Made by a program: the position numbers and the translations under genes | Shown: one piece after another, positions 11,516 to 22,641 of the stretch | Numbering within the stretch: position 1 is the stretch's first letter | How the letters are laid out: each line of letters opens with the position of its first letter | Notes under the pieces: model-generated | Database searches by the model: none | Seen by the model: the letters and a program-made list of their open reading frames with translations, nothing else | Told to the model about the DNA's origin: nothing | NCBI GenBank assembly: GCA_959347315.1 | Contig: OY365809.1 | Location: forward strand, 43,442,207-43,506,206 | Length of the DNA: 64,000 bases | Reading direction: 5' to 3' | Origin: Bimastos eiseni | Lineage: Eukaryota > Annelida > Clitellata > Crassiclitellata > Lumbricidae

Positions 11516-12375
11516 TCCTCTCTTCGCATAAGTTCGCAGTCAGGGACCAAATATGATTTCTTCAATGTCGCCAAAGGCCACAGCCGTGAACTATTAATTT
11601 ATCCCACATATAATACGTTTTTATTCCATATATATATATATATATATGCAACAGTTTTTCAGCTCCATGTGTATATATATATTTCCTAACACAGGCGTAT
11701 ATATAATATGAATATATATTCCTAATCCACATGTATATTATCTAAAATATATGCATGCATCGAGACGAACATGTTATGTGAACATTGTCACTTGAGCAAT
11801 CCAGACACGTGTACGCCTGTGTGTTTGCACACGTGTACCTGTGCATACGTCTGTGTGTGCGTCTCTGTGTGTGCGTCTGTGTGTGTGTGTGTACGTTCGT
11901 GTTCCTTCGGATGTAAGCGTCTGTTTAAACTCTCTTTTGCGCGGACAGTTACGTTATCGATCGCAGCATTGCCAAAGGCCATCATTGTCAATAACATCAA
12001 CTCATGTACAAATATACATATACATACATATATATATTTATATGAATAAATGTATATATATCATCACATCTCAAATGTATATATATGTGCACATATATTG
12101 AATTACGTGTATATATATATGTATATCTGTAGACATTCCGTCACAATACAGGTTGTTATATTAAAATGTAACACTGCGGCCGGAAAAGCAATAAGAAGAT
12201 GAATGAGAATGACTAAATCCGATGTTTGAGGTTCATTGACCTTTTCAGAGAGCGTGGTCAATTTTCAGTTATACTATACTGTGGCGCATCACAAATTATA
12301 ATCATTCTCCACTTATTACATCCTTCGAAGGTTTACTTTGATCAGCCGAGAAACTTGAGTCGCATTGCTCGGTTG
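11516..12375. other. AT-rich gap with TA and GT runs
   Basis: (TA)n runs lie at 11625-11650, 11695-11715, 12010-12050 and 12095-12125, and GTGTGCGTCTGTG repeats at 11845-11895. The stretch 12125-12375 is unique. No gene is recognised. Confidence 0.45.
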
Positions 12376-12376
12376 T

Positions 12377-12612
12377 CAGTCAGTCGATCAGTCAGTCAGT
12401 CAGTCATTCAGAAAGTCAGTCAGTTAGTCAGCCAGAAAGTCAGAAAGTCAGTAAGTCAGTCAGCCAGAAAGTCAAGCAGTCAGTCAGTCAGTTAGTCAGC
12501 CAGAAAGTCAGTCAGTCAGTCAGCCAGAAAGTCAGTCAGTCAGTCAGCCAGAAAGTCAGTCAGTCAGCCAGAAAGTCAAGCAGTCAGTCAGTTAGTCAGC
12601 CAGCAGGTCAAT
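12377..12612. repeat. (GTCA)n tetranucleotide array with GCCAGAAA variants
   Basis: Runs of CAGTCAGTCAG are broken at intervals by CAGCCAGAAAGTCAG, forming a loose higher-order pattern of about 20-40 bp. Val-Ser-Gln frames are repeat artefacts. Confidence 0.9.
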
Positions 12613-12810
12613 CTGACTGACTATAGGAAATGACCCATTGGCAGTAATACAGTCGGTGGCCAGTTAACAAGTCAGTTAAGCAACAACTTCATACTTCTCC
12701 CCGTCATATCACTAGTCAACTAGCGAGTCAGTCATCCAAATCCAGTCCTACCAGCAGTCATCATACATTAAGTGAAAGCGCCTCACGCGAGTCTTAAAGC
12801 TCAGTAAGCG

Positions 12811-13323
12811 ATGCGTTGGTCCATTATTCCCCTTCGGTGGAGTTTGACGCATCGAAGCGCTCACCATTATGATCTCCTTCCGCGCAAAAAAGAAACCGTC
12901 ATTTGGCGCAATCCATCCGCGCTGGAATGTAGTCCCGAGAGGATAGCCGCATCACACGCGCCAGAATACGAGATATACGCCAATGGCGAAATGGTCCGAT
13001 ACAATTTCCGGCCCAAACTTCCTGTTATAGGAATGAAGCGACGATACTTGCTTCGTCGAAATGAGGATCGGATGGTGAAGATGGTACCTTATCAAGTTCG
13101 ACGTCATCATTCCAACACCTTTAAATGCCCTGTAGCCCCTGAAAGAAAACCCGGTCGGTATTCATCATACCTACTATGCTACGTAATAGACAATTTTAAA
13201 ATCCGAATAAGTGATTTTCACTATCGGCCGAATATGAATAATTGGACCTACTCAATTAACAATAACACTAGAAGGAGAGAGAAACAATCAGACAGACGAA
13301 TAGAGATACAGAGAGAGATATAG
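12811..13323 (+). CDS. Unrecognised ORF, 170 codons
   Basis: The ATG at 12811 opens a frame to a stop at 13321-13323. The first 130 or so residues have balanced composition, rich in Arg and aromatic residues, and are not low complexity, unlike almost every other long frame in the window. The last 30 residues run into an ACAG microsatellite. I recognise no domain, signal peptide or membrane segment, and no transposase or reverse-transcriptase motif. It could be a single-exon gene, part of an exon, a decayed transposon ORF, or chance; at this base composition a chance frame of 170 codons is uncommon but possible. No neighbour gives context. Confidence 0.2.
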   Translation: MRWSIIPLRWSLTHRSAHHYDLLPRKKETVIWRNPSALECSPERIAASHAPEYEIYANGEMVRYNFRPKLPVIGMKRRYLLRRNEDRMVKMVPYQVRRHHSNTFKCPVAPERKPGRYSSYLLCYVIDNFKIRISDFHYRPNMNNWTYSINNNTRRREKQSDRRIEIQREI

Positions 13324-13600
13324 GTAGTAACAGGGAGGAGTAACAGACAGACAGGACAGAGACAGAGCGACAGAAACAGTGAGGTGAAGAAAAAACGAGA
13401 GACAGACAGACAGAGGCAGTGAGAGAGCAGGAAGCAAGGTAATGAAGGAACGTGGATCAAATGCAGAGGGAATATGCCCCGAGGATGCCATCACACGTTC
13501 ATTCATTTATTCATTCGTTCGTTCATTCGTTCAATCATTAGCGCTCTCTCTCTCTCTCTCTCTTTCTCTTTTTTTTCTCTCTCTCTCTTTCTTCTCTTCG
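13290..13600. repeat. ACAG run and (CT)n run
   Basis: GACAGACAGA-type purine sequence at 13290-13420 and a TCTC run at 13538-13595, separated by a short CATTCGTT run at 13498-13535. Confidence 0.8.
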
Positions 13601-13784
13601 CTATTCTTTACCACATGAAACCATGTGTAATGGCGCCATCTATCTTTGGTCGCTTCTTGTGTCGAGTCCTCGCATGGCTATCAGACGATGCGAGATCAGT
13701 TGGATCGGTCCATCAATTCATCACCTCTGTTTTGACTCAGAACAACAAATGTTCCCAATCAACCTCCCTCTCTCTCTCTCTCCT

Positions 13785-14180
13785 CATTCTCTTCTTCCAC
13801 CGATCCTAGTGATCTTCCTCATCATTCTTCTCCTCCTCCTCCTATCCTCATAATCCTCTTGATGCCCAAATCATCGTCATCCTCTAATCATTCATTTCCT
13901 ATTCATCTTCTCCTCGGCCTCCACTAATCTTTTTCATCCTCTTAATCTTCATACTCTTTCTCATTCTCTCAGTCTATCAAATCCTCCTCAACCTCTAAAT
14001 CTTCATAATCCTCCTTGTCCTCTTTAGCTTCGTAATCTTCCTCATCCTCTCAATCCATCTAATCCTCCTCATCCTCTCAATCCTCTACATCCTCACGATC
14101 TTTATAATCCTAATCCTAATCCTCCCCTTGATCTTCCTCATCCTCCAAATCTTCCTCCTCCTATATTCCTCCTTCTCCTC
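13785..14180. repeat. Degenerate pyrimidine minisatellite (CCTCATCCTCT)
   Basis: CCTCATCCTCTCAATC-like words recur about every 20-30 bp across 390 bp with frequent substitutions. No coding signal. Confidence 0.75.
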
Positions 14181-14640
14181 CCTATCCTGAAGTGACGAGA
14201 ACGTTATCTGTCGTCGTTTTTAAACAGATAAAACCCTTCAAAAGACTTCAATCACTCGACTCGATGCACAAAAACCAACATTAAGTCCAAGACTGTGAAC
14301 AACAGGAACAGCGGACATGACAAACGACAGAGCAGTTAGGACAACGAAGAACATTTATTCATACCCATCGCCGCCAAATGACTGGCATCAGGATCTAATC
14401 ATGATGATGATGATGGTGGTGGCAGTGGATATGAATAAATTATGTTACTCTTCGGTCGTTTGTCAACTCCGTTACTCCCTTAGTGTATGTCCAAGCGACG
14501 TCCATCTGTTTTGTGTTATGCATCCAGTATTGTTCTTGTCTATATACCTTTGTTTCTTGTTTCTTCGAACTTGCAGTCAGTTACTCGCCATTAGCCACCA
14601 GCATAGGGTTGCTCGTTCAAAGCTAGGCGCAGGGCATCAG
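14181..14640. other. Unannotated sequence
   Basis: A 113-codon frame at 14317-14658 includes Met- and Val-rich low complexity and is not recognised. Nothing else stands out. Confidence 0.35.
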
Positions 14641-14644
14641 GTTA

Positions 14645-15070
14645 CTCGCGAGTACTGAGCACCAGATTATTCGCGAGTACTGAGCACCAGATTATTCACG
14701 AGTACTGAGCACCAGATTATTCACGAGTACTGAGCACCAGATTATTCGCGAGTACTGAGCACCAGATTATTCACGAGTACTGAGCACCAGATTATTCACG
14801 AGTACTGAGCACCAGATTATTTGTGAGTACTGAGCACCAGATTATTCACGAGTACTGAGCACCAGATTATTCACGAGTACTGAGCACCAGATTATTCACG
14901 AGTACTGAGCACCAGATTATTCACGAGTAGAGTGAGCACCGGATTATTTGTGAGCACTGAGCACCAGATTACTCGCTAGAACTGAACAAAATATTACTCA
15001 CGAGTAGCCTACTAAGCTCAAAATTACTCACGAGTAAGAAGCAATAATTGCTCGCGAGTACTGAGCGTTA
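14645..15070. repeat. 25-bp minisatellite, about 12 clean units plus decayed ones
   Basis: The unit contains CGAGTACTGAGCACC followed by AGATTATTCA/G. Clean copies run from 14645 to about 14930, all at 25-bp spacing. Units from 14931 to 15070 are diverged. The main polymorphism is TTCGCGAG versus TTCACGAG versus TTTGTGAG, as expected from CpG decay. Each unit carries the palindrome AGTACT, and CpG-intact units also carry a TCGCGA palindrome. Confidence 0.95.
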
Positions 15071-15149
15071 AAGTCAACTAAACGATGTGGATAAATGAAT
15101 TCTTAATTACACTCATTCGCTTTAAGCATATACAGGACTATTGGGAAGA

Positions 15150-15315
15150 TAAGCGCAGGACATCAGCTTCTTCGCGATCGCTGCTTCGTGTCAGACGGGT
15201 TGTCCAGAGATCAGAAAGAGAAGGATGGTGGAGTTTTCCTGTTGCTGTGCCATCTGCCTGGAACAGCCTGGAGGAGCCTGGAGGAGCCTGTAGCAGCCTG
15301 GAGCAACCGCTCAGC
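15150..15315 (+). pseudogene. LINE reverse transcriptase C-terminal remnant
   Basis: The translation of this strand has an LLRVRRV segment and then FPVAVPSAWNSL. This matches the general pattern found near the C-terminus of CR1/L2/RTE-like non-LTR polyproteins: an Arg-rich stretch, then a hydrophobic-Ala-Val-Pro segment, then W-N-S-L-P. The following residues have been lost to a small GCCTGGAGGA duplication (15249-15300). No upstream RT motifs are present, so this is a short 5'-truncated or decayed copy. A tail-like GAGCTATATAAACG lies at 15679, beyond a microsatellite. Confidence 0.45.
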
Positions 15316-15454
15316 TGATTCATATAGATTATAAGACTTGAGCTGCAATGTTCACTTAAACGTATTCCCGTGACTAATCGCGTCCGTGACAGCCAAGACT
15401 GTAAAGACCATGACAACAGGATGCGTGTATAATAGTATGCATGCATGAAAATTA

Positions 15455-15541
15455 ACATGAATATATATATATATATATGCATGTGCGTAGGCATGTGCGC
15501 ATGCGTGCGTGTGCGTGGGTGCGCTCGCGTGTGTGTGTGTG

Positions 15542-15576
<35 letters not shown>

Positions 15577-15590
15577 GTTCCTATTTCAAC
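15455..15590. repeat. (TA)n, (GTGC)n and (GTCT)n cluster
   Basis: Three short microsatellites follow one another: TATATA, then GTGCGT, then GTCTGTCT/CTCTCT. Confidence 0.85.
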
Positions 15591-15879
15591 CATCTTACGC
15601 AGTAAGCAGCAGCATCTTAACGCCAACTTTCTTTACCTTAGTATTATATTTCTATAGACGCATTGTTCTCTTGCAGAGGAGCTATATAAACGCCTGACCG
15701 GAAGGCCATAAAACGGCGGCGTCGCAGTGCGTGGTTCCTGAGAATCCGGACGGTTGTTGAACTTGACCACCGACGGAATTCGATCCGCGAGAGAGGGTCA
15801 AAGACGCCGCTAATGGGGTGAGATGAGGCGGATGCATGGAGCGAAGGAGGAGAGAGGCAGGAAGACCATGGGGAGGATT

Positions 15880-16320
15880 ACAGATCAACTAATTATATCC
15901 GGTTGCTTGCATCGAAGTGCCGGAAGGAAGGAAGGATGGATGGAAGAAAGGGAAAAAGGATGGATGGATGGAAGGAAGGAAGGATGGATGGATAGAAGGA
16001 TGAATGGATGGATGGATGGATGGATGGATGGATGGATGGATAGATGGATGGATGGATGGGATAAGGGAGGAAGGATGGACGGATGGATGGATGGATAGAT
16101 GGATGGATGGATGGATTGAAAGTGGTAAGGATGAGAGAAGAATGAAAGGAGGGTCGGAAGAAAGGTTGGATGGATTAAAAGAATGAAGGACGTATGAAGG
16201 AAGAAAGAACGAAGGGAAGGGGAGGGTTGGAAGGAAGGCTGAATGGAAGGATTGAAATAGGGAAGGATGATAGAAGGAAGGAAGAACATAGGGAAGGAAG
16301 TATGTAAGGGTTAGACTGAT
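15880..16320. repeat. (GGAT)n array grading into GGAA-rich sequence
   Basis: ATGGATGG runs, longest at 15998-16060 and 16078-16115, are followed to about 16320 by AAGGAAGGA words. Trp-Met-Asp and Pro-Ser-Ile-His frames are artefacts. Confidence 0.9.
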
Positions 16321-17290
16321 AAAGAAAGATGAAGTGTTGAGCGTTATTAGCAAATTTCAGGAAGAGATTACGAACGATTCCCATGGTAGAATCACTGACA
16401 ACCATTTCAAAACGTCCGCTCTAAGAACAACTTAAGCGTTCGTCTCTCTGTCGCTTATTAGGTAGATATCTACCTGCCTCTTGTATCCTTCTCCTTCCTT
16501 TCCTCTTTTGCTCCTTATTCTTCTTCTCCTCTTTCTCCCTCTTTCTGTTGACCTATATAGTTACACCCTTCCTTTGTATCCTCACTCCAACAACGCAAAG
16601 GCAGCCACACAATTCAATTACACTTCAGAAGTATATTTCTTAGGTTAATTTCGTGCACAAAGCTCAGCACCTAAATATACATAAATACATGTTCGCGTAG
16701 TTAATGAAACCTATACATATATATACATGCATGTATATATATATAATATATATATATAATATATATATATATAATATATATGCGCATATATTCATATGCA
16801 TAGACAGATATACAAATTGACTTGGTAGAAAGCTTTCCCCGAATTTAAACAATACTTCCTTTATCCTACTTTGTTGAATTGTAATGGAAAACTTCAATTT
16901 TCATAGCCTTACTCTACGTAGGTCATACGTGAATATGTACAAGCGTTGGCCTATTTACTATTAGCTGTAATACATATATTCGTATAATTGTCAAACGCAC
17001 TCATATAATTTATAAGACGAAGGCTTCAAAAGAAAGAATTTGTGTCTGTCTGGATCCGTCTCTATGTCACTCTATAAGTTTACGACCGTGTTTCCGCTTC
17101 CTCTACGAGTCCTTCTCTGTCTTTTTCTCGGCTTCTTTTCGCTGCCATTTCGCCGTCTATTTGGGTCACCCTAGTTCACTGATCTTTGACCCGACCGCAT
17201 TCCATCCGACCCGACCCCTTTACGACCGTGTCACGCTTATTCCGATACGATTATATCTGTATTAATCTGGGCTGGCAATCTAGAGAAGGA
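16321..17290. other. Gap with AT palindromic microsatellite
   Basis: Mostly unique sequence. TATATAATATATA runs at 16730-16790 contain repeated self-complementary words. No gene is recognised. Confidence 0.45.
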
Positions 17291-17600
17291 AACAGTGGCG
17301 TGGTTAACCGGAAGAAAACGGGAAGATGAAGATAAGAGATGATGAAATGGAAAGGGAAGAGAAGGTGATGAAGATTTGGAATAATGGGATGGAAATAAAT
17401 AGGAAGGTGATGAAGATATGCGGAAGTGAGGAAAATATGAGATTGTATGAAAGTGACGGTGATGGGAAAGAGGAAAAGGAGTGAAGAAGATTAGGCTTAG
17501 GAGGAAATGGAATCGACGGAGAGAAGCATAACAAGGAGATGAGACTAAGATGTGGAAGTATGAAGAAATGGATTAGAAAATGGCGAAGATATATGGAGTC
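17290..17600. repeat. Purine-rich GATGAAG tract
   Basis: G and A dominate, with recurring GTGATGAAGAT and GGAAATG words. It is too degenerate to define a unit. Confidence 0.6.
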
Positions 17601-17935
17601 TTAAGAAATGTCTGAGTAATGAATTTCTTAAATGAATGAGACCTGGTCGAAATTGAAATAGGAGAAAGGTAAACTTTGGAGAACTAATAGCAGTAGTAAA
17701 AATAAAAATAATTTTCGTTCAATTTCAAACTGACAGACCGCAATATTATCACAAGTAGAGTATGAACGAACGATGACAATTTGTTACAGGAATCGAAAAT
17801 AGCTGTAGTAAATTACGCGATGCGCCCTTTACGTTATGCATCTAATTTAAGCAGCGCCGCCGCCTAGCGAAAGAAGGAGTAGTCAACCTTACGGGAGATG
17901 CTGGAATCGAATTCGGTTCCTCAGATCATCCCCAA
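17601..17935. other. Unannotated sequence
   Basis: No ORF or repeat unit is recognised; it may hold further 3' flanking sequence of the neighbouring LINE. Confidence 0.3.
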
Positions 17936-17939
17936 TGTG

Positions 17940-19185
17940 TTATAACCATAATCATAACCAAGTGTTTGTGTTGGTCCGTAAAGTAAATGAACGTAGTAAT
18001 TGCATCACAAAAAAGAACACGAAACGCAGTACAGTAATGCATAATATCTTAGCAAAATTATGTAAGAGACGGATCAATAAGGAAAAAGAAACAGAACCCT
18101 AAAAGACCCAAGGGATCCCGCTAGCCGGGCCCACCTTTACACAGCAAAGTTTAAATAACAGCAGGTCAACAAAATATAGGAGTTTCTCATTATCTTAAAT
18201 AGTTAACTAAGTTGCTGCATACACACAAACCCATAAATAGCATTAATAGTTAATTAGTGTTAATGATTAAAGAGGCTAAATTTACCCAGTTATATTAGTA
18301 AATAGATGTTCTTTGAGTTGATTCTTTAACTTTCTTAAACATACTAATATTGTTGGATTGTCTTATTTCAATAGGCGTCTTATCCCATTCACTGGAACCC
18401 ATATATCTGATGGAAAATAGACGAGTGTTCGTTCTACAAAAATTGGTCTATAATTACATAATGAACGAACATTGTAAGAATTAGCAGACGAGATTTGAAT
18501 AAATTGCTTAGAGAAGATTGGCGGTAATAAATTATTAACAAATTTATGCATAAATTCGTTGGATTGTAACAATGTAATTTGGTGAAGACTTAAATACGAG
18601 AATTGATAGACAAGTCGTAAAGGGAGCAAAGACGACTCGGATGGCTCTTTTTTGGAGCATAGCTAGGGGAATTAGCCTTGATTAGTAATTAGAAACCAAT
18701 ATTAAATTACAGTAAGAGAGGTAGGGATTAATCATGGTATAGTATAAGTTAAGCAGGATATTAGTTGGAAGGAAATAGGCGATTCTAGATATTATGCCTA
18801 TGTTTTTTGCAATTATTGATGCAATATTGGCAATGTGCTCCTTCCACGATAGAAATTCATGGATTATAATGCCAAGAAATTTGGTAGTGCTAACTTTAGG
18901 AATCGGAATGCCATCAATAAAAAAGCTGACCACCAGTAGTCGGAGGGCATTTGCAATGCGATCTAAATAAAATGAAGTTAGTCTTAGAAACATTTAATGA
19001 TAGCTTCTTAGTGAGAAACCAGTCAGTAACAAGAGACGATTCTTTGTTCGTAAGTTTAATTAAGGCATCGTAAGATTTGTTCGAGTCTAAAATAGTAGTG
19101 TCGTCGACAAAACGGAGGAAGTGCAGCAAGGGAGAGGCATTCGGTAAGTCATTAATAAAAATAAAGAAGAGATTGCTCCACGGCC
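17940..19185 (-). pseudogene. LINE (CR1/Jockey-like) remnant: RT C-terminal half plus 3' UTR
   Basis: Minus-strand frames, broken by frameshifts and stops, encode in order: FINDLP and RFVDDT (RT catalytic motif, usual form F/YADDT) at about 19170-19080; KLSLNVSKTNFILF; TTKFLGIIIHEFLSW; the thumb-like segment down to 18690; and a C-terminal part with SYNVRS and a decayed W-x2-T-P-x-E-I-R-Q segment at about 18420-18330. Downstream on this strand, the 3' UTR shares GGTGGGCCC and TCTTTTAGGG blocks (18140-18100) with the LINE at 56.2 kb, and the element ends in a GGTTAT-type tail near 17960-17943. The 5' half, including the endonuclease, is absent. It is a dead copy. Confidence 0.8.
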
Positions 19186-19855
19186 CCAGATGGTGAAATT
19201 ATGTAGGTTGGAAGGTAGGAAAATAAGCTAAAGAAAGAAGAAGCAAAGAAGATTGAGATCCAGGAAGAAGCAAAGCGACGAAGAAATATAACGAAAGAGA
19301 TAGAGGTGGAAGACGAGAAAAAAGTGGTTATCGAAACGACGTTTGCAGAAAAGGCTACATGTCTTTTGGCTGCAATACACAAGACATATTATAGAACGAA
19401 TGGCAATTACAACTTCGACAATATTCCCTGTTGGGTATGATGAGCCCCCACTGGTTTCTGAAATAACTTCCGTTAATAAGGAAATGAGAGATGAGTCTAA
19501 TTTCAGCCGACGGAGAAGATGGAACACAGAATCCGTGCCAAGAATTAGCACGAGATAAACCACAAGTCGAAGAACTGCAGGTGTATAGAAACTATAAAAA
19601 CTATCCCAAGGTCAGTAGTCATTAACAACTGACTGACTGACTGACTGACTAACAGATACACACATCTGGCTGACTGACTGACTGATCGACCCGCAGATAG
19701 ACATACTTACTGACCAATTGGCAAACGCAGACAGATAGACAGACAGACGGATACTATCTGATTGACGGTCAGACTGTCGTTATTGGACGTTGGGTTCCTC
19801 CTTTGTAGCGATACTGCATGTTGAGCAGTTTGCTTGATTTGCCTTACGTAACAAA
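19186..19855. other. Gap between LINE and CCGT repeats
   Basis: Purine-rich sequence at 19200-19330 and a short (GACT)n run at 19627-19652 and 19670-19685. No gene is recognised. Confidence 0.4.
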
Positions 19856-20288
19856 GACCCATCCATCGATCGTCCTTTCTTCCGTCCAGCCTTCCGTTAG
19901 TCCGTCCGTTCTTCCTCCCCTTCGTCTACCGTCCTTCCAATCGTCCTCTCGTCCATCAGTCTTTTCCTCATTACGCCTGTCATTCAGCTCGTGCGTTCGT
20001 CCGTCCGTCCTTCTGTCGTCCTTCCACTCACTTTTTGTCCTTCCGTCTTTCCGTCCCTCCTTACGGACGTCCTTTTGTCCTTCCGTTTTTCCGTCCCTCC
20101 TTACGGACGTCCTTTAGTCCATTCGTCCTCTGTTTCGTCTTTCGATTCCATTATGCTCTGTCCATTTCCTGTCATGGAGTCGATCCACTTCATATCACAA
20201 CCACCTGTTCTCTCTCTCTCTCTGTGTCTGTCTGTCTCTCTCTCTGTCTCTCTCTGTCTCTCTCTGTCTCTCTCTGTCTCTCTCTGTC

Positions 20289-20335
<47 letters not shown>

Positions 20336-20340
20336 ATTCC
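19856..20340. repeat. CCGTCCTT repeats, a 40-bp duplication and (CTGT)n
   Basis: GTCCTTCC/CCGTCC words fill 19856-20140. Within them two consecutive 40-bp units (20037-20076 and 20077-20116) are nearly identical and include TTACGGACGTCC. A CTCTCTGT/CTGT microsatellite occupies 20210-20335. Confidence 0.85.
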
Positions 20341-20990
20341 TCTCGTCAGCCGTCAAAATATCTGCCTAAGTTGTCTGTGTGTTTCCACGAGTGCCTGTGG
20401 CTCTCTGTCTGTTTCTTTGTATGTGGCTGTTTATCCGCCTGTCAGACAGACTGCCTTGTGGCTTGTGGATGTGTCCAACACCCTCTGTGATTCTATGTCC
20501 ATCTACGTCTTCCCGCCTGCCTGCCTGTCTGTCAGTATATCTATCTATCTGTCTGTCTGTCTGTCTGTCTGTCTGAGTCGGTCGCCAGATGACCGAGAGG
20601 GAGGTAGCTGAGTGGGTGCTGGGGCGTGTACATCCTGCGATTGGAAGGCGGAGTAGATGAAAGAGCTGGAATTCTTGAAGAGTTTGGGAGTCGAAAGCCT
20701 GAGAGCTCATTGATCAAGTCTCCCTATGATATTATGCAAGGCCCAAGTATCGATCGATGGCGCTGGGCAACTACGAGCGAAGCACAGCGCTCAAGGTTCA
20801 CGCACGGATTCGAACCTGGCGAGCATAGCAAACAATCGGAGAGAGAGGAAGAGAGAGACAGACAGACAGACAGATACAAAGACAGAAACACAGAAAGAGA
20901 CAGAGAGACAAAAAAAGAGACACACAGAGTCACAGATAGACAGAGAGAGACACACACAGAGAGAGAGAGAGAGAGGGAGCGGCATCGATC
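20341..20990. repeat. (CTGT)n and (GACA)n microsatellites flanking tRNA-box-like words
   Basis: (TCTG)n at 20530-20575 and a purine-rich GACAGACA/GAGAGA run at 20838-20980. Between them lie a plus-strand A-box-like TAGCTGAGTGG at about 20608 and a minus-strand perfect B-box word GGTTCGAATCC at about 20811-20823. They are in opposite orientation and do not form a single tRNA-like unit, so this may be fragments of two SINEs. Confidence 0.5.
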
Positions 20991-21439
20991 GGACAACTGA
21001 ACGACCTTTGACCTGATGACGTTTCGTCAGCTGCCGAAGCTTTCAAAGGACTGAACAAATTGCCAATCCAATAACGTAGTCGACGACTGACGGACGACGC
21101 TGGAAACTATCATCTTATTGACTTAGAATGCAACACAGTGACTTCATATTCATTATATATACATACATTTATATAAATACATATATTTATTTACGTATCT
21201 ACATATACATATACATATATAATACATATATACAGGAAGTTATGCAGATGCTTGATGTATATATATATATTTATATATGATATATATATATATATATTTA
21301 CATATATATGTATTTATTTTGCGGCGGAACGGACACATACGTGACACGCGTTTTGTGCACGGGTATGTGTTCACGTAAGTAAGTATGCATGTAGACATTT
21401 GGACGTAAGCATGTGCATCTATCAGTAACGGACGACATG
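20991..21439. other. Gap with AT-rich microsatellites
   Basis: (TA)n and ACATAT-type runs at 21150-21320. No gene or known repeat in the remainder. Confidence 0.45.
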
Positions 21440-22179
21440 CGAAATTCTCTGCCCTCACTGGCTTCCCATCCCGCAACGCATCAGCTATATGGAATTGCCG
21501 CGCTGATCTGGCGATGTCTTCTTGGCGCTGCTACCTCTGGATTGTCTATGAGAGCTCTGCTGCCCTGCTTCAGCGCTGCCTGACCGTCGAGCTCTCCGTT
21601 CGTTCTCTGGTGTTGAGCTTCTGGTGCCCGTGCAAGCACATATATCAAGAAGCACAACGTCTGAAACACACTCCCCTTAAAGATGCGACTGCTGCCAGGG
21701 ACTAATATAATGCGCCTTTGTTTTATAAGTTGCCTAGCTCTGATTTTTACATAGGGTGATTCAAAAGTTCTTTCACCATTTTCAAAATGTGTTTTCTCAG
21801 GAAGGGCTTCAATATTTTTATGATATTTTGTCAGTGCATACACAAGTCAAATGTAAGATAATTTGACTTTGATTGGGTCAGTGGTAGCCATTATATATTT
21901 AAAAAGTTAAAGAGGACCAGTTTCACGAATAAAACTGCCATCCGATACAGTTTGTTCATCATAATATCACTGTAAGGAAAAAAATTGGGCCGTGTGGACC
22001 ATAACACAACATGGTTGGTCTCCCAGACGTAGGCTATTGGCGTACAGTGTTTTAGTTCTGCTTGATGATAGCACCGACTCTATACAGCATAGACTGGATC
22101 AGTGACTGAAGTGACCCAACCTCTATCGATCTCCACGCACGCTGGTGGCGACTTTTGGGCTGATGAAAGATTCAACGTT

Positions 22180-22450
22180 CTTTTACTCGGGATCTTTGTA
22201 AGCGATGAGATACAAAATACTCAACAGGTTCTCATTGGGAGAGAGATCCGGAGAGTTTGGGTGGCTAATCCTTCGGCTTTATGCGTGACGGGAGTGTGTA
22301 CTCTAGTCACTTCGTCGTCACGGCTGATGTACATGCATGACACCGTGCACCATCCTGCTGAAATACTTCCAGGAATCTCAGGATCTCTCTCCCAATGAGA
22401 ACCTGTTGAGTATTTTGTATCTCATCGCTTATAAAGATCCCGAGTAAAAG
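22180..22450. repeat. 70-bp near-perfect inverted repeat inside the mariner-like element
   Basis: The arm 22180-22249 is the reverse complement of 22381-22450 with a single difference (GTAAGCG versus ATAAGCG). The spacer is 131 bp. One arm encodes the DLSPNENLL transposase motif on the minus strand; the other is the same segment inverted upstream of it. This is an inverted duplication, not the TIR of the element. Confidence 0.9.
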
Positions 22451-22576
22451 AAAATAACTTTCGTTGCATAACACACCTTGAACGGTGATTTACCTTTGAA
22501 CAAAGCATTAGTCCAGTCTTCCGCAGTCCATTGTCGATGCTCCTATTTTTACTCAATCAAGAGACGTGAATAATGG

Positions 22577-22641
22577 TGACGTCACATACAGGCAGAAACA
22601 AGAATTGCACATCGCGCGATGCAGTGCGCACTGTGACGTCA
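22577..22641. other. Cluster of four perfect palindromes
   Basis: TGACGTCA at 22577-22584, CATCGCGCGATG at 22610-22621, CAGTGCGCACTG at 22622-22633 (directly adjacent), and TGACGTCA at 22634-22641. The words are exact. They lie inside the mariner-like element near its right end. Confidence 0.85.

Noticed and set aside
14645..15070. CRISPR-like array of 25-bp repeats
   Set aside because: Units are contiguous with no unique spacers, and the surrounding sequence is eukaryotic in character.
22102..22398. 98-codon plus-strand ORF as a host gene
   Set aside because: It is antisense to the mariner-like transposase remnant and crosses the 70-bp inverted duplication.
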